Of a DNA stretch of 64,000 bases, positions 17,620 through 26,893 are shown in pieces. The stretch comes from Sphingomonas sp. KRR8. GTDB taxonomy: Bacteria > Pseudomonadota > Alphaproteobacteria > Sphingomonadales > Sphingomonadaceae. The position numbers were made by a program, and so were the translations under genes. The stretch lies in NCBI RefSeq assembly GCF_023559245.1, contig NZ_CP097462.1, forward strand, positions 62,001 through 126,000, in the 5' to 3' direction. How positions within the stretch are numbered: position 1 is the first letter of the stretch; every line of letters starts with the position of its first letter. Below the pieces are notes generated by a model that ran no database searches, was not told the DNA's origin, and was given only the letters and a program-made list of their open reading frames with translations.

Positions 17620-18396
17620 CTACTTACCGGTCCAGTTTCCCGGACGCTTCTCGACGAAGGCGGCCATGCCTTCCTTCTGGTCCTGCGTCCCGAACAAGCC
17701 GTGGAACAGGCGGCGCTCGAAGCGAATGCCCTGCGTCAGCGGCTGCTCCATGGCGCCATTGACCATCTCCTTGACGGCGATGGCGGCGAGCGGGGGCATG
17801 GCGGCGATTTCGGCCGCCGTCTTGAGCGCTTCGTCGACCAAACCGGCGGCCGGCACGACTCGAGCGACGAGACCTGCCTTCTCGGCCTCGGCGGCGTCCA
17901 TCATCCGACCGGTCAGGCACATCTCCATCGCCTTGGCCTTGCCGATCGCAAGGGTCAGCCGCTGCGAACCGCCCATGCCGGGGGTTACACCCAACTTGAT
18001 CTCCGGCTGACCGAACCGGGCGCGGTCTCCGGCGATGATGAAATCGGCCATCATCGCGACCTCGCACCCGCCGCCCAGCGCGAAGCCGTTGACGGCGGCG
18101 ATCCACGGCTTGCGGGTGGCGGTGACCTGCTCCCACCCGGCAAAGAAGTTCGACGCATACATGTCGGCAAAGCCCTGTGCCTGCATCTCCTTGATGTCGG
18201 CGCCGGCCGCGAACGCCTTCTCGCTGCCGGTCAGGACAAGGCAGCGCTGGCCGTCGTCGGCGTCGTAGGCTGCGAAGACGTCGATCAGTTCGCGCAGGAC
18301 GTCGCTGTTCAGCGCGTTCAGGGCTTGCGGCCGGTTCAGGGTGACGAGCGTCACCGCGCCGTGATTCTCAACGAGAATGGTGGTGTATTCGGTCAT
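17620..18396 (-). CDS. Enoyl-CoA hydratase
   Basis: A 258-residue crotonase-fold enzyme. The oxyanion-hole segment [13 protein letters not shown] and the [19 protein letters not shown] block (catalytic Glu region) are clear, as is the second Glu in [17 protein letters not shown]. In this operon it most likely hydrates methacrylyl-CoA to 3-hydroxyisobutyryl-CoA. Sequence alone would also fit a general short-chain enoyl-CoA hydratase. It sits 11 bp upstream of mmsB. Confidence 0.93.
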   Translation of the reverse strand: MTEYTTILVENHGAVTLVTLNRPQALNALNSDVLRELIDVFAAYDADDGQRCLVLTGSEKAFAAGADIKEMQAQGFADMYASNFFAGWEQVTATRKPWIAAVNGFALGGGCEVAMMADFIIAGDRARFGQPEIKLGVTPGMGGSQRLTLAIGKAKAMEMCLTGRMMDAAEAEKAGLVARVVPAAGLVDEALKTAAEIAAMPPLAAIAVKEMVNGAMEQPLTQGIRFERRLFHGLFGTQDQKEGMAAFVEKRPGNWTGK

Positions 18397-18403
18397 TGCG
18401 TCC

Positions 18404-19456
18404 TCACGCTTGAGGGAAGGGCGTCCATTCCTGTCCGGCTGGGAGCGGTGCGAACAAGTCGTTCACCATCGCGTCCGTGACCTCCTCAGGTAGCAGCGGC
18501 TCCCATCTGGGCTCCTGATCCTTGTCGATCAGCAGCGCACGCACACCCTCGATGAAGTCGTGGGTTCGCACCACGTGACAGGCAAGCGCATATTCCGCGC
18601 GCATTTCGTCGGCGAAGTCCGTCCGGTTCGCACCATCCGCAAGCAGTTTGAGCGACACCTTGCAGGACAGCGGGCTCTTGGTGCCAAGCGTATTGCGCTC
18701 GGTTGTCGCCCAGTCGGTGCCGTCCGCTTCGAGCGCCCCGACCACCTCTTCGAGCTGGTCGGAGGCGAACAGCCTGGCAATGGCGGGGAGGTTCTTCTCG
18801 ATCCGCGCCTCGGGCGGCGTGGCGGCAAAGGCACCGATCGCGCCCGCCGCTCGGCTGGGCGTCTTGGCGAGCCGCTCGAGCAGATCCGGAAGGCTCGATT
18901 GCTCCACATAGTGCGTGGCAAGGCCCAGGTACCGGCATTCCGCTCCATCCAGGCGGGCACCGGTCAGTGCCATGAACTGCCCGACGCGGCCCGGCAGGCG
19001 CGAAAGGTACCAGCCGCCGCCCACGTCCGGGAACAGGCCAATGCCCGTCTCCGGCATCGCCAGCCGGGTGTTCTCCGTGGCGACTCGGTGGGTGCAGGGA
19101 AGGGCGATGCCGACCCCGCCGCCCATGGTGATGCCGTCCATGATGGAGATGGTCGGCTTGGGATATGTGAACAGCAGGTGGTTGAGGCGGTATTCGGCGT
19201 GAAAGAAGGCCGCCGCGTCCCTGCCGTCCACCGCGCCGCTGCGGGCCAGCATGACCACGTCGCCGCCCGCGCAGAAGCCGCGGCCCTCGGCATGGTCGAT
19301 GACCACGGCATGGATTGCGGCATCGTCGCGCCAGTTGAGCAGCGCCGCTGACATGGCGTCGCACATCTCTCGGGTCAGGGCATGGATGGCCTTGGGCCGG
19401 TTGAGCCGGATTCGCCCAAGCGGCCCTTCAACCTGGATGAGGATGTCGTCGGTCAC
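18404..19456 (-). CDS. 3-hydroxyisobutyryl-CoA hydrolase
   Basis: A 350-residue crotonase-superfamily thioesterase. The family features are [56 protein letters not shown], and the longer C-terminal domain ending near residue 345 that distinguishes HIBYL-CoA hydrolases from hydratases. It releases 3-hydroxyisobutyrate from its CoA ester. The start overlaps the acyl-CoA dehydrogenase stop by 4 bp. Confidence 0.93.
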   Translation of the reverse strand: MTDDILIQVEGPLGRIRLNRPKAIHALTREMCDAMSAALLNWRDDAAIHAVVIDHAEGRGFCAGGDVVMLARSGAVDGRDAAAFFHAEYRLNHLLFTYPKPTISIMDGITMGGGVGIALPCTHRVATENTRLAMPETGIGLFPDVGGGWYLSRLPGRVGQFMALTGARLDGAECRYLGLATHYVEQSSLPDLLERLAKTPSRAAGAIGAFAATPPEARIEKNLPAIARLFASDQLEEVVGALEADGTDWATTERNTLGTKSPLSCKVSLKLLADGANRTDFADEMRAEYALACHVVRTHDFIEGVRALLIDKDQEPRWEPLLPEEVTDAMVNDLFAPLPAGQEWTPFPQA

Positions 19457-20595
19457 TGGCGCAGCATCTCGCGCGCGGTGATCACGCGCATGATCTGGTT
19501 GGTGCCTTCGAGGATCGAGTGGACGCGCAAATCGCGCCAGAAGCGCTCGATCGGATAATCCTGCAGATAGCCATAGCCGCCGTGCAGCTGAAGCGCGCGA
19601 TCAACGACCGAGGAGCCGGTGTCCGTCGCAAGCCGCTTGGCCATGGCCGCGAACTTGGTTTTGTCGGGATCGTTGGCAGTGACCTTGGCGGCGGCGACAT
19701 AAAGAAGCCAGCGGGCCGCCTGAAGCTCCGTCTCCATGTCGGCCAGCATGAACTGGGTGTTCTGGAAGTCGGTCAACGCCTGGCCGAACTGCTTGCGCTC
19801 CTTGGTATAGCCGACCGCCTCATCAAGGCAGCGCTGCGCGCCGCCGAGCGAACAGGCGCCAATGTTGAGGCGACCGCCGTCCAAGCCCATCATCGCGATC
19901 CGGAAGCCCTCGCCTTCGCCGCCCACGCGGTTCTCGACCGGAACCCGCACTTCGTCGAAGTTGACCTGTGCGGTGGGTTGGCTGTGCCAGCCGAGCTTCT
20001 TTTCATTGGCGCCGAAGCTGACGCCCGGCATGTCTTTCTCGATCACCAGGCAGGAAATGCCCTTGGGCCCATCCTCGCCGGTGCGGACCATGGTGACGTA
20101 GACCTCATTCTGGCCACCGCCCGAGATGAACGCCTTGGAGCCTGACACGACATAATGGTCGCCGTCACGGACGGCGCGGGTCTTGAGCGCGGCGGCGTCG
20201 GAACCAGAGGAGGGTTCGGTGAGGCAGTAGCTGCCAAGCCGGTCCATCGCGATCATCGAAGGCAGGTACTTGGCCTTGACCTCTTGCCCGCCGAAGCGGT
20301 CGATCATCCACGATGCCATGTTGTGGATGGAGATGAAGGCGCTGGTCGACGGGCAACCATAGCTCATGGCTTCGAAGATCAGGGCCGATTCGAGCCGCCC
20401 GAGGCCAATGCCGCCGCTCTCCTCCGAGACATAGATGGCGCCAAAGCCGAGCTCGGCAGCCTGTTTGATCGTGTCGCGCGGGAAGATGTGGTGCTCGTCC
20501 CAATGGGCGGCGTTGGGCGTGATCTCGGCGGCCGTGAACTGGCGCGCCATCTCCTGGATCTGGCGCTGATCCTCGGTCAGTTCGAATTGCTGCAT
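19453..20595 (-). CDS. Acyl-CoA dehydrogenase (probably isobutyryl-CoA dehydrogenase)
   Basis: A 380-residue flavoenzyme. It carries the FAD-binding block YCLTEPSSGSDAAALKTRA, the C-terminal QLHGGYGYLQDYPIERFWRDLRVHSILEGTNQIMR signature and the catalytic Glu in LEGTNQ. The operon context (HIBYL-CoA hydrolase, enoyl-CoA hydratase, mmsA, mmsB) makes isobutyryl-CoA the likely substrate. The neighbouring RidA-like gene ends 101 bp upstream; in that gap I see nothing beyond possible leader sequence. Confidence 0.93.
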   Translation of the reverse strand: MQQFELTEDQRQIQEMARQFTAAEITPNAAHWDEHHIFPRDTIKQAAELGFGAIYVSEESGGIGLGRLESALIFEAMSYGCPSTSAFISIHNMASWMIDRFGGQEVKAKYLPSMIAMDRLGSYCLTEPSSGSDAAALKTRAVRDGDHYVVSGSKAFISGGGQNEVYVTMVRTGEDGPKGISCLVIEKDMPGVSFGANEKKLGWHSQPTAQVNFDEVRVPVENRVGGEGEGFRIAMMGLDGGRLNIGACSLGGAQRCLDEAVGYTKERKQFGQALTDFQNTQFMLADMETELQAARWLLYVAAAKVTANDPDKTKFAAMAKRLATDTGSSVVDRALQLHGGYGYLQDYPIERFWRDLRVHSILEGTNQIMRVITAREMLRQ

Positions 20596-20696
20596 GAGGG
20601 CGGCGTTAGCGCGCGTCAGCCAAGCTTTCCAGACCTGCTATCGTTGAGTGGCCAAGTGGGCGCCAGCGGCCAGCCGTTTGCCCGGCCGGAACGCCA

Positions 20697-21152
20697 CTAT
20701 TCTCTTGAGGTCACGAGCGCCTCGGCCTCGATTTCGACCCGCCACTCCTGGCGCAGCAGCGCCGCCACCACGACCATGGTGGCGGCCGGACGAATGTCCG
20801 CGAAGATCTCGCCGTGGATCGCTCCGACGGCGTCCGCATCGGCCGGGTTGGTGATGTACATGCGGGTGCGGATCACGTCGTCCGCGCTGCCGCCAAGCTG
20901 CTCGATCGCTTGCAGGATGATGGTGAAGCAGCGGCGCGCCTGTGAGGCGGCGTCGCCCGGCGTGGATGATCCGTCGGCCTCCACGGGCGCAGTGCCGGAG
21001 ACGAGGATGCGATCTCCCACCCGCAGGGCACGAGAGAAGCCGTAGGCGGCTTCGAACGGCGAGGTGCCATTCACGTGAGAGCAGGCCGTCACGGAAGTGA
21101 AATCCGTGACCTCGATCCTGTCAGCCGCTTCGGCTGCAGGTCGGCCGGCCAT
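20697..21152 (-). CDS. RidA-family protein (YjgF/YER057c/UK114)
   Basis: A 151-residue protein of the RidA superfamily, which includes enamine/imine deaminases. Recognisable are SRALRVGDRILVSGTAPVEADG, the central QARRCFTIILQAIEQLGG segment, the catalytic-site Arg in DDVIRTRMYITNPADADAVG and the C-terminal PAATMVVVAALLRQEWRVEIEAEA. The ATG at 21152 is the best start; the frame is open 22 codons upstream. It is co-oriented inside the valine-degradation cluster, between mmsA (62 bp upstream) and the acyl-CoA dehydrogenase. Its substrate there is unknown. Confidence 0.85.
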   Translation of the reverse strand: MAGRPAAEAADRIEVTDFTSVTACSHVNGTSPFEAAYGFSRALRVGDRILVSGTAPVEADGSSTPGDAASQARRCFTIILQAIEQLGGSADDVIRTRMYITNPADADAVGAIHGEIFADIRPAATMVVVAALLRQEWRVEIEAEALVTSRE

Positions 21153-21214
21153 CGCGGTCTCTCGCCGAGCATCGCTCGTCTTGCTCCGCTCCCGTTCTGC
21201 TCGGCCGCTCTGGC

Positions 21215-22714
21215 TCAACCCATTGTCGGGATGACGAACGCATTCGCCGCATCGCCGACGCCGCCGTCCGGCCAGCGCTGGGTCACGACCTTGGTCTTGG
21301 TCCAGAAGCGCAGGCCCTCCTGGCCATATTGCCCGATGTCGCCGAAGCCTGAGCGCTTCCAGCCACCGAAGCTGTGGTAGCTCACCGGCACCGGGATCGG
21401 CACGTTGACGCCGACCATCCCGACGTTGACCCGGCTGACGAATTCGCGCGCGGCGTGGCCGTTGCGGGTGAAGATGGCGACGCCGTTTCCATAATCATGC
21501 TCGCTCGGCAGTCGCACTGCTTCCTCGAAGTCGGCGGCGCGGACCATCTGCAGGACCGGACCGAAGATCTCTTCCTGGTAGGAACGCATCTCGGTCGTGA
21601 CATGGTCGAAGAAGGTCGGGCCGACGAAAAAGCCGTCCTCATTGCCCTGCAGCGTGAAGCCGCGGCCGTCGACCACCAGCTCGGCCCCCTCGTCGATGCA
21701 CATCTGGATGTAGCCCTCGACCTTCTCCTTGTGCGCGCGGGTGACGACCGGGCCGTAATGCGCGTCAGGGTCGGTCGAAACGCCGACCCGAAGCGCCTGA
21801 ATGGCGGGAATGAGCTTCTCGCGCAGGCGATCGGCCGTCTCCTCGCCGACGGGCACTACCACTGGCAGCGCCATGCAGCGCTCACCGGCCGAGCCGAACG
21901 CCGCACCGGTCAGGTCCGTGACGACCTGGTCCAAGTCCGCGTCCGGCATGACGATCCCATGGTTCTTGGCCCCGCCGAACGCCTGCACGCGCTTCCCGTT
22001 CGCGGTCCCGCGCGAGTAAATGTACTGCGCGATGTCGGACGAGCCGACGAAGCTGATCCCGGCGATGTCCGGATGATCGAGGATCGCGTCGACCATCTCC
22101 TTGTCGCCGTGGACGACGTTGAGGATGCCGTCGGGAAGGCCCGCTTCCTTCATCAGCTCGGCCAGCCGCACTGGCACGGTCGGGTCACGCTCCGACGGCT
22201 TGAGGATGAAGGCGTTGCCGCAGGCGATGGCCATGCCGAACATCCACATCGGGATCATCGCCGGGAAGTTGAACGGCGTGATGCCGGCACCAATGCCGAG
22301 CGGCTGGCGCAGCGAATAGACGTCAATGCCCGGACCCGCGCCCTGGGTGTATTCACCCTTGAGCGCCTGCGGAATGCCGCAGGTGTATTCGATGACTTCC
22401 AGGCCGCGCTGGATGTCGCCCTTCGAGTCCGCGAGAACCTTGCCATGCTCGCTGGACAGGATCTGCGCGAGCTCGTCCATGTTCTGCTCGATCAGCTCCT
22501 TGTAGCGGAACATGACGCGGGCGCGACGCTGCGGGTTGGTCGCGGCCCACGCCGGCTGCGCGGCCTTGGCGGCATCGATCGCTTTCTGCAGGTCGCTGGC
22601 GGTGCCCAGGCGGACGGTCGCCTGGACCTGGCCCTCGCACGGGTTGAACACCTCGGCCTGGCGCTCGCCCGACGAATGGCTGCCGCCGCCGATGAAATGA
22701 TCGATGCTACGCAT
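21215..22714 (-). CDS. mmsA: Methylmalonate-semialdehyde dehydrogenase (acylating)
   Basis: A 499-residue aldehyde dehydrogenase that converts methylmalonate semialdehyde to propionyl-CoA. Features are TPFNFPAMIPMWMFGMAIACGN, FVGSSDIAQYIYSRG, the catalytic Cys in GSAGERCMALPVVVPVG and the C-terminal YHSFGGWKRSGFGD. The start MRSIDHFIGG at 22714 has an AGGAGA ribosome site just upstream. It is the first gene of the valine operon. The 78-bp gap to the divergent peptidase gene (22715-22792) probably holds the operon promoter. Confidence 0.96.
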   Translation of the reverse strand: MRSIDHFIGGGSHSSGERQAEVFNPCEGQVQATVRLGTASDLQKAIDAAKAAQPAWAATNPQRRARVMFRYKELIEQNMDELAQILSSEHGKVLADSKGDIQRGLEVIEYTCGIPQALKGEYTQGAGPGIDVYSLRQPLGIGAGITPFNFPAMIPMWMFGMAIACGNAFILKPSERDPTVPVRLAELMKEAGLPDGILNVVHGDKEMVDAILDHPDIAGISFVGSSDIAQYIYSRGTANGKRVQAFGGAKNHGIVMPDADLDQVVTDLTGAAFGSAGERCMALPVVVPVGEETADRLREKLIPAIQALRVGVSTDPDAHYGPVVTRAHKEKVEGYIQMCIDEGAELVVDGRGFTLQGNEDGFFVGPTFFDHVTTEMRSYQEEIFGPVLQMVRAADFEEAVRLPSEHDYGNGVAIFTRNGHAAREFVSRVNVGMVGVNVPIPVPVSYHSFGGWKRSGFGDIGQYGQEGLRFWTKTKVVTQRWPDGGVGDAANAFVIPTMG

Positions 22715-22792
22715 GGGGGTCTCCTCTTGGGATGAGCCCCTAGCCAAGCCCGACCGGCGATGCCAGTGAGTCGCGTCCGAGGAGTATTGCCG

Positions 22793-24208
22793 ATGCGTTC
22801 GATCGCCCTGCTTGCCGCCACCATGCTCGCCAGCCCCGCCGCCGCCCAGACCGGCACCCCCGAACAGAGGATGCAGGCGGCGGCCGACCAGGTCAGCCAG
22901 CAGCGCATTCACGACACGGTGGCACGGCTGGTCGCGTTCGGCACGCGCCACACCCTGTCGTCCCAGACCGACAAGAAGCGCGGAATCGGCGCGGCCGTGC
23001 GCTGGGCAGAGGCGGAGCTGAAGAAAAACGGTCTGCAGACCCTGCAGACCTGCGACACCGTCACCCAGCCACCCCGTGTGCCGACACCGACCCGGGTCTG
23101 CAACGCGGTCGGGATCCAGCGCGGGACCGAGCGGCCGAACGACGTCGTTATCATCACCGGCCACATCGACAGCCGCGTGACCGACGTTATGAACGTCAAC
23201 GCCGAGGAGCCGGGCGCCAATGACGACGGCTCGGGTACCGCCGCGGTCCTCGAGTCCGCCCGCGTGCTGTCGAAGCAGAAGTTCCCGGGCACCATCGTCT
23301 ACGCCGCGCTGTCGGGGGAGGAGCAGGGGCTGCTCGGCGGCAAGATCCTGGCGGATTATGCCAAGGCGCAGGGCTGGAACGTCATCGCCAACCTCAACAA
23401 CGACATCATCGGTAATTCGTGCGGTTCGGACGGGGTCTGCAACGACAAGGTCGTCCGCGTCTTCTCTGAAGGCCCGCGCTGGCAGGGGCATGAGGAACTT
23501 GCCCGGCAGATCCGCAGCCTGGGCGGCGAGAATGACGCACCCAGCCGCAACCTCAGCCGCTTCCTCGACCGCCTCGCTGAGCGGCTCCCCGGCATCGGCC
23601 TCGACGTCATGCAGGTCTGGCGCAACGACCGCTTCGGCCGTGGCGGCGACCACACGGAATTCCTCAATAACGGCTTCCCGGCGGTGCGCTTCTCGGTCGC
23701 GGTCGAGAATTACGACCAGCAGCACCAGGATCTGAGGACCGAGAACGGCAAGGTCTATGGCGACACCATCGACAAGATGGACTTCCCCTACTTGACCAAG
23801 GTGGTGAAGCTGAACACCGCCGCGCTCGCCGCGATCGCCAGCGCGCCGCCCCCGCCGGAACCGAAAGTTGAGGGTGCGGTGAGCACTGACACGACGATAA
23901 CTTGGCAACCAATAGAGAGTGCTGCTGCTTACATGGTTCGCTGGCGGAGAACCGACGCTAACGTCTGGGAGTATGCTCGGCGCGTCGTGGGGCCGGCCGT
24001 TATCATAACTCATTGCGAAATTTACTCGCAGGGATGCATCGAAGGACTTCGTGCTCAAAAGGTGAAAGCCGTTCTCCCCCACATCCGTGTCGACGACTGG
24101 GTGTTCGGCGTCTCCTCGGTCAGCAAGGACGGCTGGGAGAGCCCGGTCGCCAGCGCGGTGCCGGGCGGCGCGTTCAAGCCCTATGTCGCGCCTCCGGCGA
24201 AGCCCTGA
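22793..24208 (+). CDS. Secreted M28-family zinc peptidase with C-terminal fibronectin-III-like domain
   Basis: A 471-residue exported peptidase. The signal peptide MRSIALLAATMLASPAAA follows an AGGAG ribosome site. The M28 domain spans about residues 35-345, with zinc ligands in ITGHIDSR, EEPGANDDGSGTAAVLE, ALSGEEQGLLG and RFGRGGDHTEFLN. The last 110 residues form a Fn3-like domain (VRWRRTDANVW ... IRVDDWVFGVSSVSKDG). Inside that domain, roughly 23880-24085, base composition drops (25 of 60 bases are G/C at 24001-24060) and a stretch around HCEIYSQGCIEG looks foreign to the domain. It is probably a digestive or scavenging aminopeptidase. Confidence 0.88.
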   Translation: MRSIALLAATMLASPAAAQTGTPEQRMQAAADQVSQQRIHDTVARLVAFGTRHTLSSQTDKKRGIGAAVRWAEAELKKNGLQTLQTCDTVTQPPRVPTPTRVCNAVGIQRGTERPNDVVIITGHIDSRVTDVMNVNAEEPGANDDGSGTAAVLESARVLSKQKFPGTIVYAALSGEEQGLLGGKILADYAKAQGWNVIANLNNDIIGNSCGSDGVCNDKVVRVFSEGPRWQGHEELARQIRSLGGENDAPSRNLSRFLDRLAERLPGIGLDVMQVWRNDRFGRGGDHTEFLNNGFPAVRFSVAVENYDQQHQDLRTENGKVYGDTIDKMDFPYLTKVVKLNTAALAAIASAPPPPEPKVEGAVSTDTTITWQPIESAAAYMVRWRRTDANVWEYARRVVGPAVIITHCEIYSQGCIEGLRAQKVKAVLPHIRVDDWVFGVSSVSKDGWESPVASAVPGGAFKPYVAPPAKP

Positions 24209-24330
24209 ACGTCGCAAATCGGCGCTTGGTCAGGGCAAAATCGGCAAAACATCAGGTTATCGTCCACGCCGGGAGCAAATGAATCGGCGATCTTCCGTCC
24301 TGCCAATCACGGCACGACGGAGTTTCTGCC

Positions 24331-24624
24331 ATGATCTTTCTTGCTTCCCTGCTCTTCCTCGCCGCTGCCCCTGCCGACGTGGTGGTGGATGCGGGCCCAA
24401 CCGCCTCCTTCACCGTCGCCGACCTCGACCTGACGTCGGCCAGCGGTATGCAGCTGTACAACCGCCGGCTGGCCGGGGCCCTTGAAGACGTGTGCGGCTC
24501 CTTCGCGAATGCCGTGGAGTGGTCGGACAAGGACCGGGTCGGCCAATGCCGCGACCGCGCGATGGCCTCTGCCAGCCGCCAGCTCGCAAGCAAGGCGACC
24601 AGCATCCGGCTCGCCATTCGCTGA
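24331..24624 (+). CDS. UrcA-family secreted protein
   Basis: A 97-residue small exported protein. A short signal peptide (MIFLASLLFLAAAPA) is followed by the UrcA pattern: VADLDLTSASGMQLYNRRLAGALEDVCG, a second Cys in GQCRDRA and the C-terminal ASKATSIRLAIR. UrcA proteins are frequent in sphingomonads and caulobacters; no function is established. It is separated from the regulator downstream by 59 bp in the same direction. Confidence 0.8.
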   Translation: MIFLASLLFLAAAPADVVVDAGPTASFTVADLDLTSASGMQLYNRRLAGALEDVCGSFANAVEWSDKDRVGQCRDRAMASASRQLASKATSIRLAIR

Positions 24625-24683
24625 ATTCTGCAGATCATTGGCCGGAGTGGTGGCCCGTGCTAGATTCCCAGTTGGGGAGCAGC

Positions 24684-26237
24684 ATGGACGCCATCACCCT
24701 CGCGCATCAGTCGGCCATCTGGGTCGGTGACCTGGAAGTCCGTCCCGCAACCCGCACCTTGGTGCGGGACGGCCGCGAAGAAGTGGTCGAGCCGCGCGTC
24801 ATGAAAGTCCTCGTGGCGCTACTGCAGGCAAATGGCGCGGTGGTCGCCCGCGACGATCTCATCGCCAGTTGCTGGGATGGGCGGATCGTCGGGGACGACG
24901 CGGTGAACCGCATCATGTCGCGCCTGCGGCGCTTGTCCGAAGGCATGGGCGCGGGGCTGTTCAGCGTCGAGACGATCAACCGCGTCGGTTATCGTTTGAG
25001 GACGGGCGATCGAGCGTCTGATGCTGAGCATCCGCCGGCTCCGCCGCCGATCATCGCTCCGGACGGCGCAGCGAGCGCTCCAAGCCGGCGGGCCTTGCTG
25101 CTGGGAACGGGTGCCGTGGCTCTTGCGGGCGTCGCAGGGGCTGCCTTGCTGCTCCGGCCGCGCAACCAAGCTCCGGCAGCCATCCGTGACCTGATGGACG
25201 ACGCCCGCTCCCAGGTGCGTCAGAATACGCGCGAGGGGCAGAACCAGGGGATCAGCCTGTACCGCCAGGTGGTCGAGCGCGCGCCGGACTATGCTCCGGC
25301 GTGGGCCGCCCTGTCGCTGACCTATTCGCTGGTGTCGCGCTACCGAGAGCGGGGCGAGAGCGTCGCGCTGCTAGCGCGGTCTCGTGAAGCGGCGGCGCGA
25401 GCGGCAGCGCTCGACCCGGACGCGCCCGCAAGCCGCGTGGCGCTGGCGTCAGCGCGGCCGCTGACCGGCAATTGGTCGGCGCTGGAGCCAGTTCTGCGCC
25501 GGGCAGTGACAGAGATGCCTGCGGACGAATGGATCCTGTCGACCTGGAGCGCGCTGCTGCAGGCGGTCGGCTATGCCGCAGAGGCGCTTGCGGTGGACGA
25601 CCGGATCGCCGGCGTCGTGCCGCCGACGCCGGGTTTCCACTACAGCCGGATCAGGGGCGCCTGGTACTCTGGCCAGATGGAGCGCACCGATCAGCTGCTG
25701 GCCGAGGCGGCGCGCATTTATCCGACGCATTACGCAATCTGGTTCACCCGCTTCTACATCAACCTGGCCAGTGCCCGCCCGGAAGCGTCCATCGCCATGG
25801 CGGCGGATACGTCGACGCGCCCGACCAACATCGACCCTGAGGAGATCAACTCCGTCGTTCGTGTCGCAGAGGCGGCGCGTTCCCCGACTCCGGAAGCGAT
25901 CGACGCGGTTCAGGCCGAATGGCTGGAGAGGGCCAAGCGCGGCGCGGGGTTGGCAGAGAATGCGGCGCAGTTCCTGGCGCTGCTCGGGCGGCCGGCGGTC
26001 GCGATGCAAATTCTCAACGCCTACTTCTTTGGCGAGGTCTTCGCGGTGCCGGAGTTGCGCTTCACGGTTGAGCAGGGGACCTACACGCCCGTCACCGATC
26101 GCCTGACCCCGTGGATCGGAAGTCCAATGCTGGCTAGCGTCCACCACACCCCCGAATTCCTGAGGCTGTGTGAGCGGCTCGGGTTGGTCGACTTCTGGCG
26201 CAAGCGCCGACACGTCGCGGATTGGTTGAAGCGCTGA
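24684..26237 (+). CDS. Membrane-anchored winged-helix regulator with TPR-type C-terminal domain (CadC/ToxR-like)
   Basis: A 517-residue protein. Residues about 10-110 form an OmpR/PhoB-type winged helix (VGDLEVRPATRTLVRDG, VEPRVMKVLVALLQANG, VSRDD-like VVARDDLIASCWDG, and VETINRVGYRL). A Pro-rich linker and one membrane helix (ALLLGTGAVALAGVAGAALLL, near residues 137-157) follow, then a helical, TPR-like C-terminal part of about 340 residues that would face the periplasm. No cognate kinase is nearby. The start at 24684 has a GGGGAG site before it; the frame is open further upstream. Its targets are unknown. Confidence 0.8.
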   Translation: MDAITLAHQSAIWVGDLEVRPATRTLVRDGREEVVEPRVMKVLVALLQANGAVVARDDLIASCWDGRIVGDDAVNRIMSRLRRLSEGMGAGLFSVETINRVGYRLRTGDRASDAEHPPAPPPIIAPDGAASAPSRRALLLGTGAVALAGVAGAALLLRPRNQAPAAIRDLMDDARSQVRQNTREGQNQGISLYRQVVERAPDYAPAWAALSLTYSLVSRYRERGESVALLARSREAAARAAALDPDAPASRVALASARPLTGNWSALEPVLRRAVTEMPADEWILSTWSALLQAVGYAAEALAVDDRIAGVVPPTPGFHYSRIRGAWYSGQMERTDQLLAEAARIYPTHYAIWFTRFYINLASARPEASIAMAADTSTRPTNIDPEEINSVVRVAEAARSPTPEAIDAVQAEWLERAKRGAGLAENAAQFLALLGRPAVAMQILNAYFFGEVFAVPELRFTVEQGTYTPVTDRLTPWIGSPMLASVHHTPEFLRLCERLGLVDFWRKRRHVADWLKR

Positions 26238-26292
26238 CGGGCGATGCACGCTTGCCGGTGCACTGCGCGACCCGGCGCGCCCCGTGCTCTTG

Positions 26293-26850
26293 CTAGAACC
26301 GAGCGTTGAGGGCCACTCCGGCCTCGCGGGTGCCGGCCCAGGGCAGCCACTGCACCTTGCTGTCGTGACGTCTCGTCAGCAGCCAGCCCGACGCTTCCCC
26401 CAACACCGCGCCGGCCAGCACGTCGTGGACATAATGCTTGTCGGCCTTCACGCGCGCGACACCGGTGAAGCTTGCCAGCACATAGGCCGGAATCCCCACT
26501 TGCCAGCCATAGCGCTTGTGCAGGCTGGCCGCTGCGGCGAAGCTCATGGAGGTGTGGCCCGAAGGGAAGCTCTTGTTGCTGCTGCCGTCCGGCCGCTCTT
26601 CCGGGAAGGCGTATTTCAGCCCCTGGGTCGCAGCTCCTGCCACGCCGATCGACAGCGCCGATTGTTCCAGCCCATGCCAGTCGCCCTTGAGCAGCGGCAG
26701 CCCCAGTCCGGCGCCGACCACCAGGTCACGCGAGATGGTGCTGGCCGTGTTCCAACCATGGTGGCTGGCGGCGGCGGGCGATGCGCTGACCAGCAGCACG
26801 GCGGAGAGCGGCAGGGCGACGGCGCTGCGCAAGGCTCTTGAGTCAGTCAT
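26293..26850 (-). CDS. PAP2-family phosphatase, exported
   Basis: A 185-residue protein with an N-terminal signal peptide ending near ASPAAASHH. The three PAP2 catalytic motifs are present: KYAFPEERP, SFPSGHTSMSFA and ARVKADKHYVHDV. It could dephosphorylate lipid phosphates or undecaprenyl pyrophosphate, or be a periplasmic acid phosphatase. The start at 26850 is chosen because the hydrophobic signal follows; an ATG 15 codons upstream is possible. It is divergent from the M20 peptidase with only 43 bp between starts. Confidence 0.85.
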   Translation of the reverse strand: MTDSRALRSAVALPLSAVLLVSASPAAASHHGWNTASTISRDLVVGAGLGLPLLKGDWHGLEQSALSIGVAGAATQGLKYAFPEERPDGSSNKSFPSGHTSMSFAAAASLHKRYGWQVGIPAYVLASFTGVARVKADKHYVHDVLAGAVLGEASGWLLTRRHDSKVQWLPWAGTREAGVALNARF

Positions 26851-26893
26851 GGTGACCAGCCTAGGCTCCGCCACATTCTCAAGGAACCTGTCC

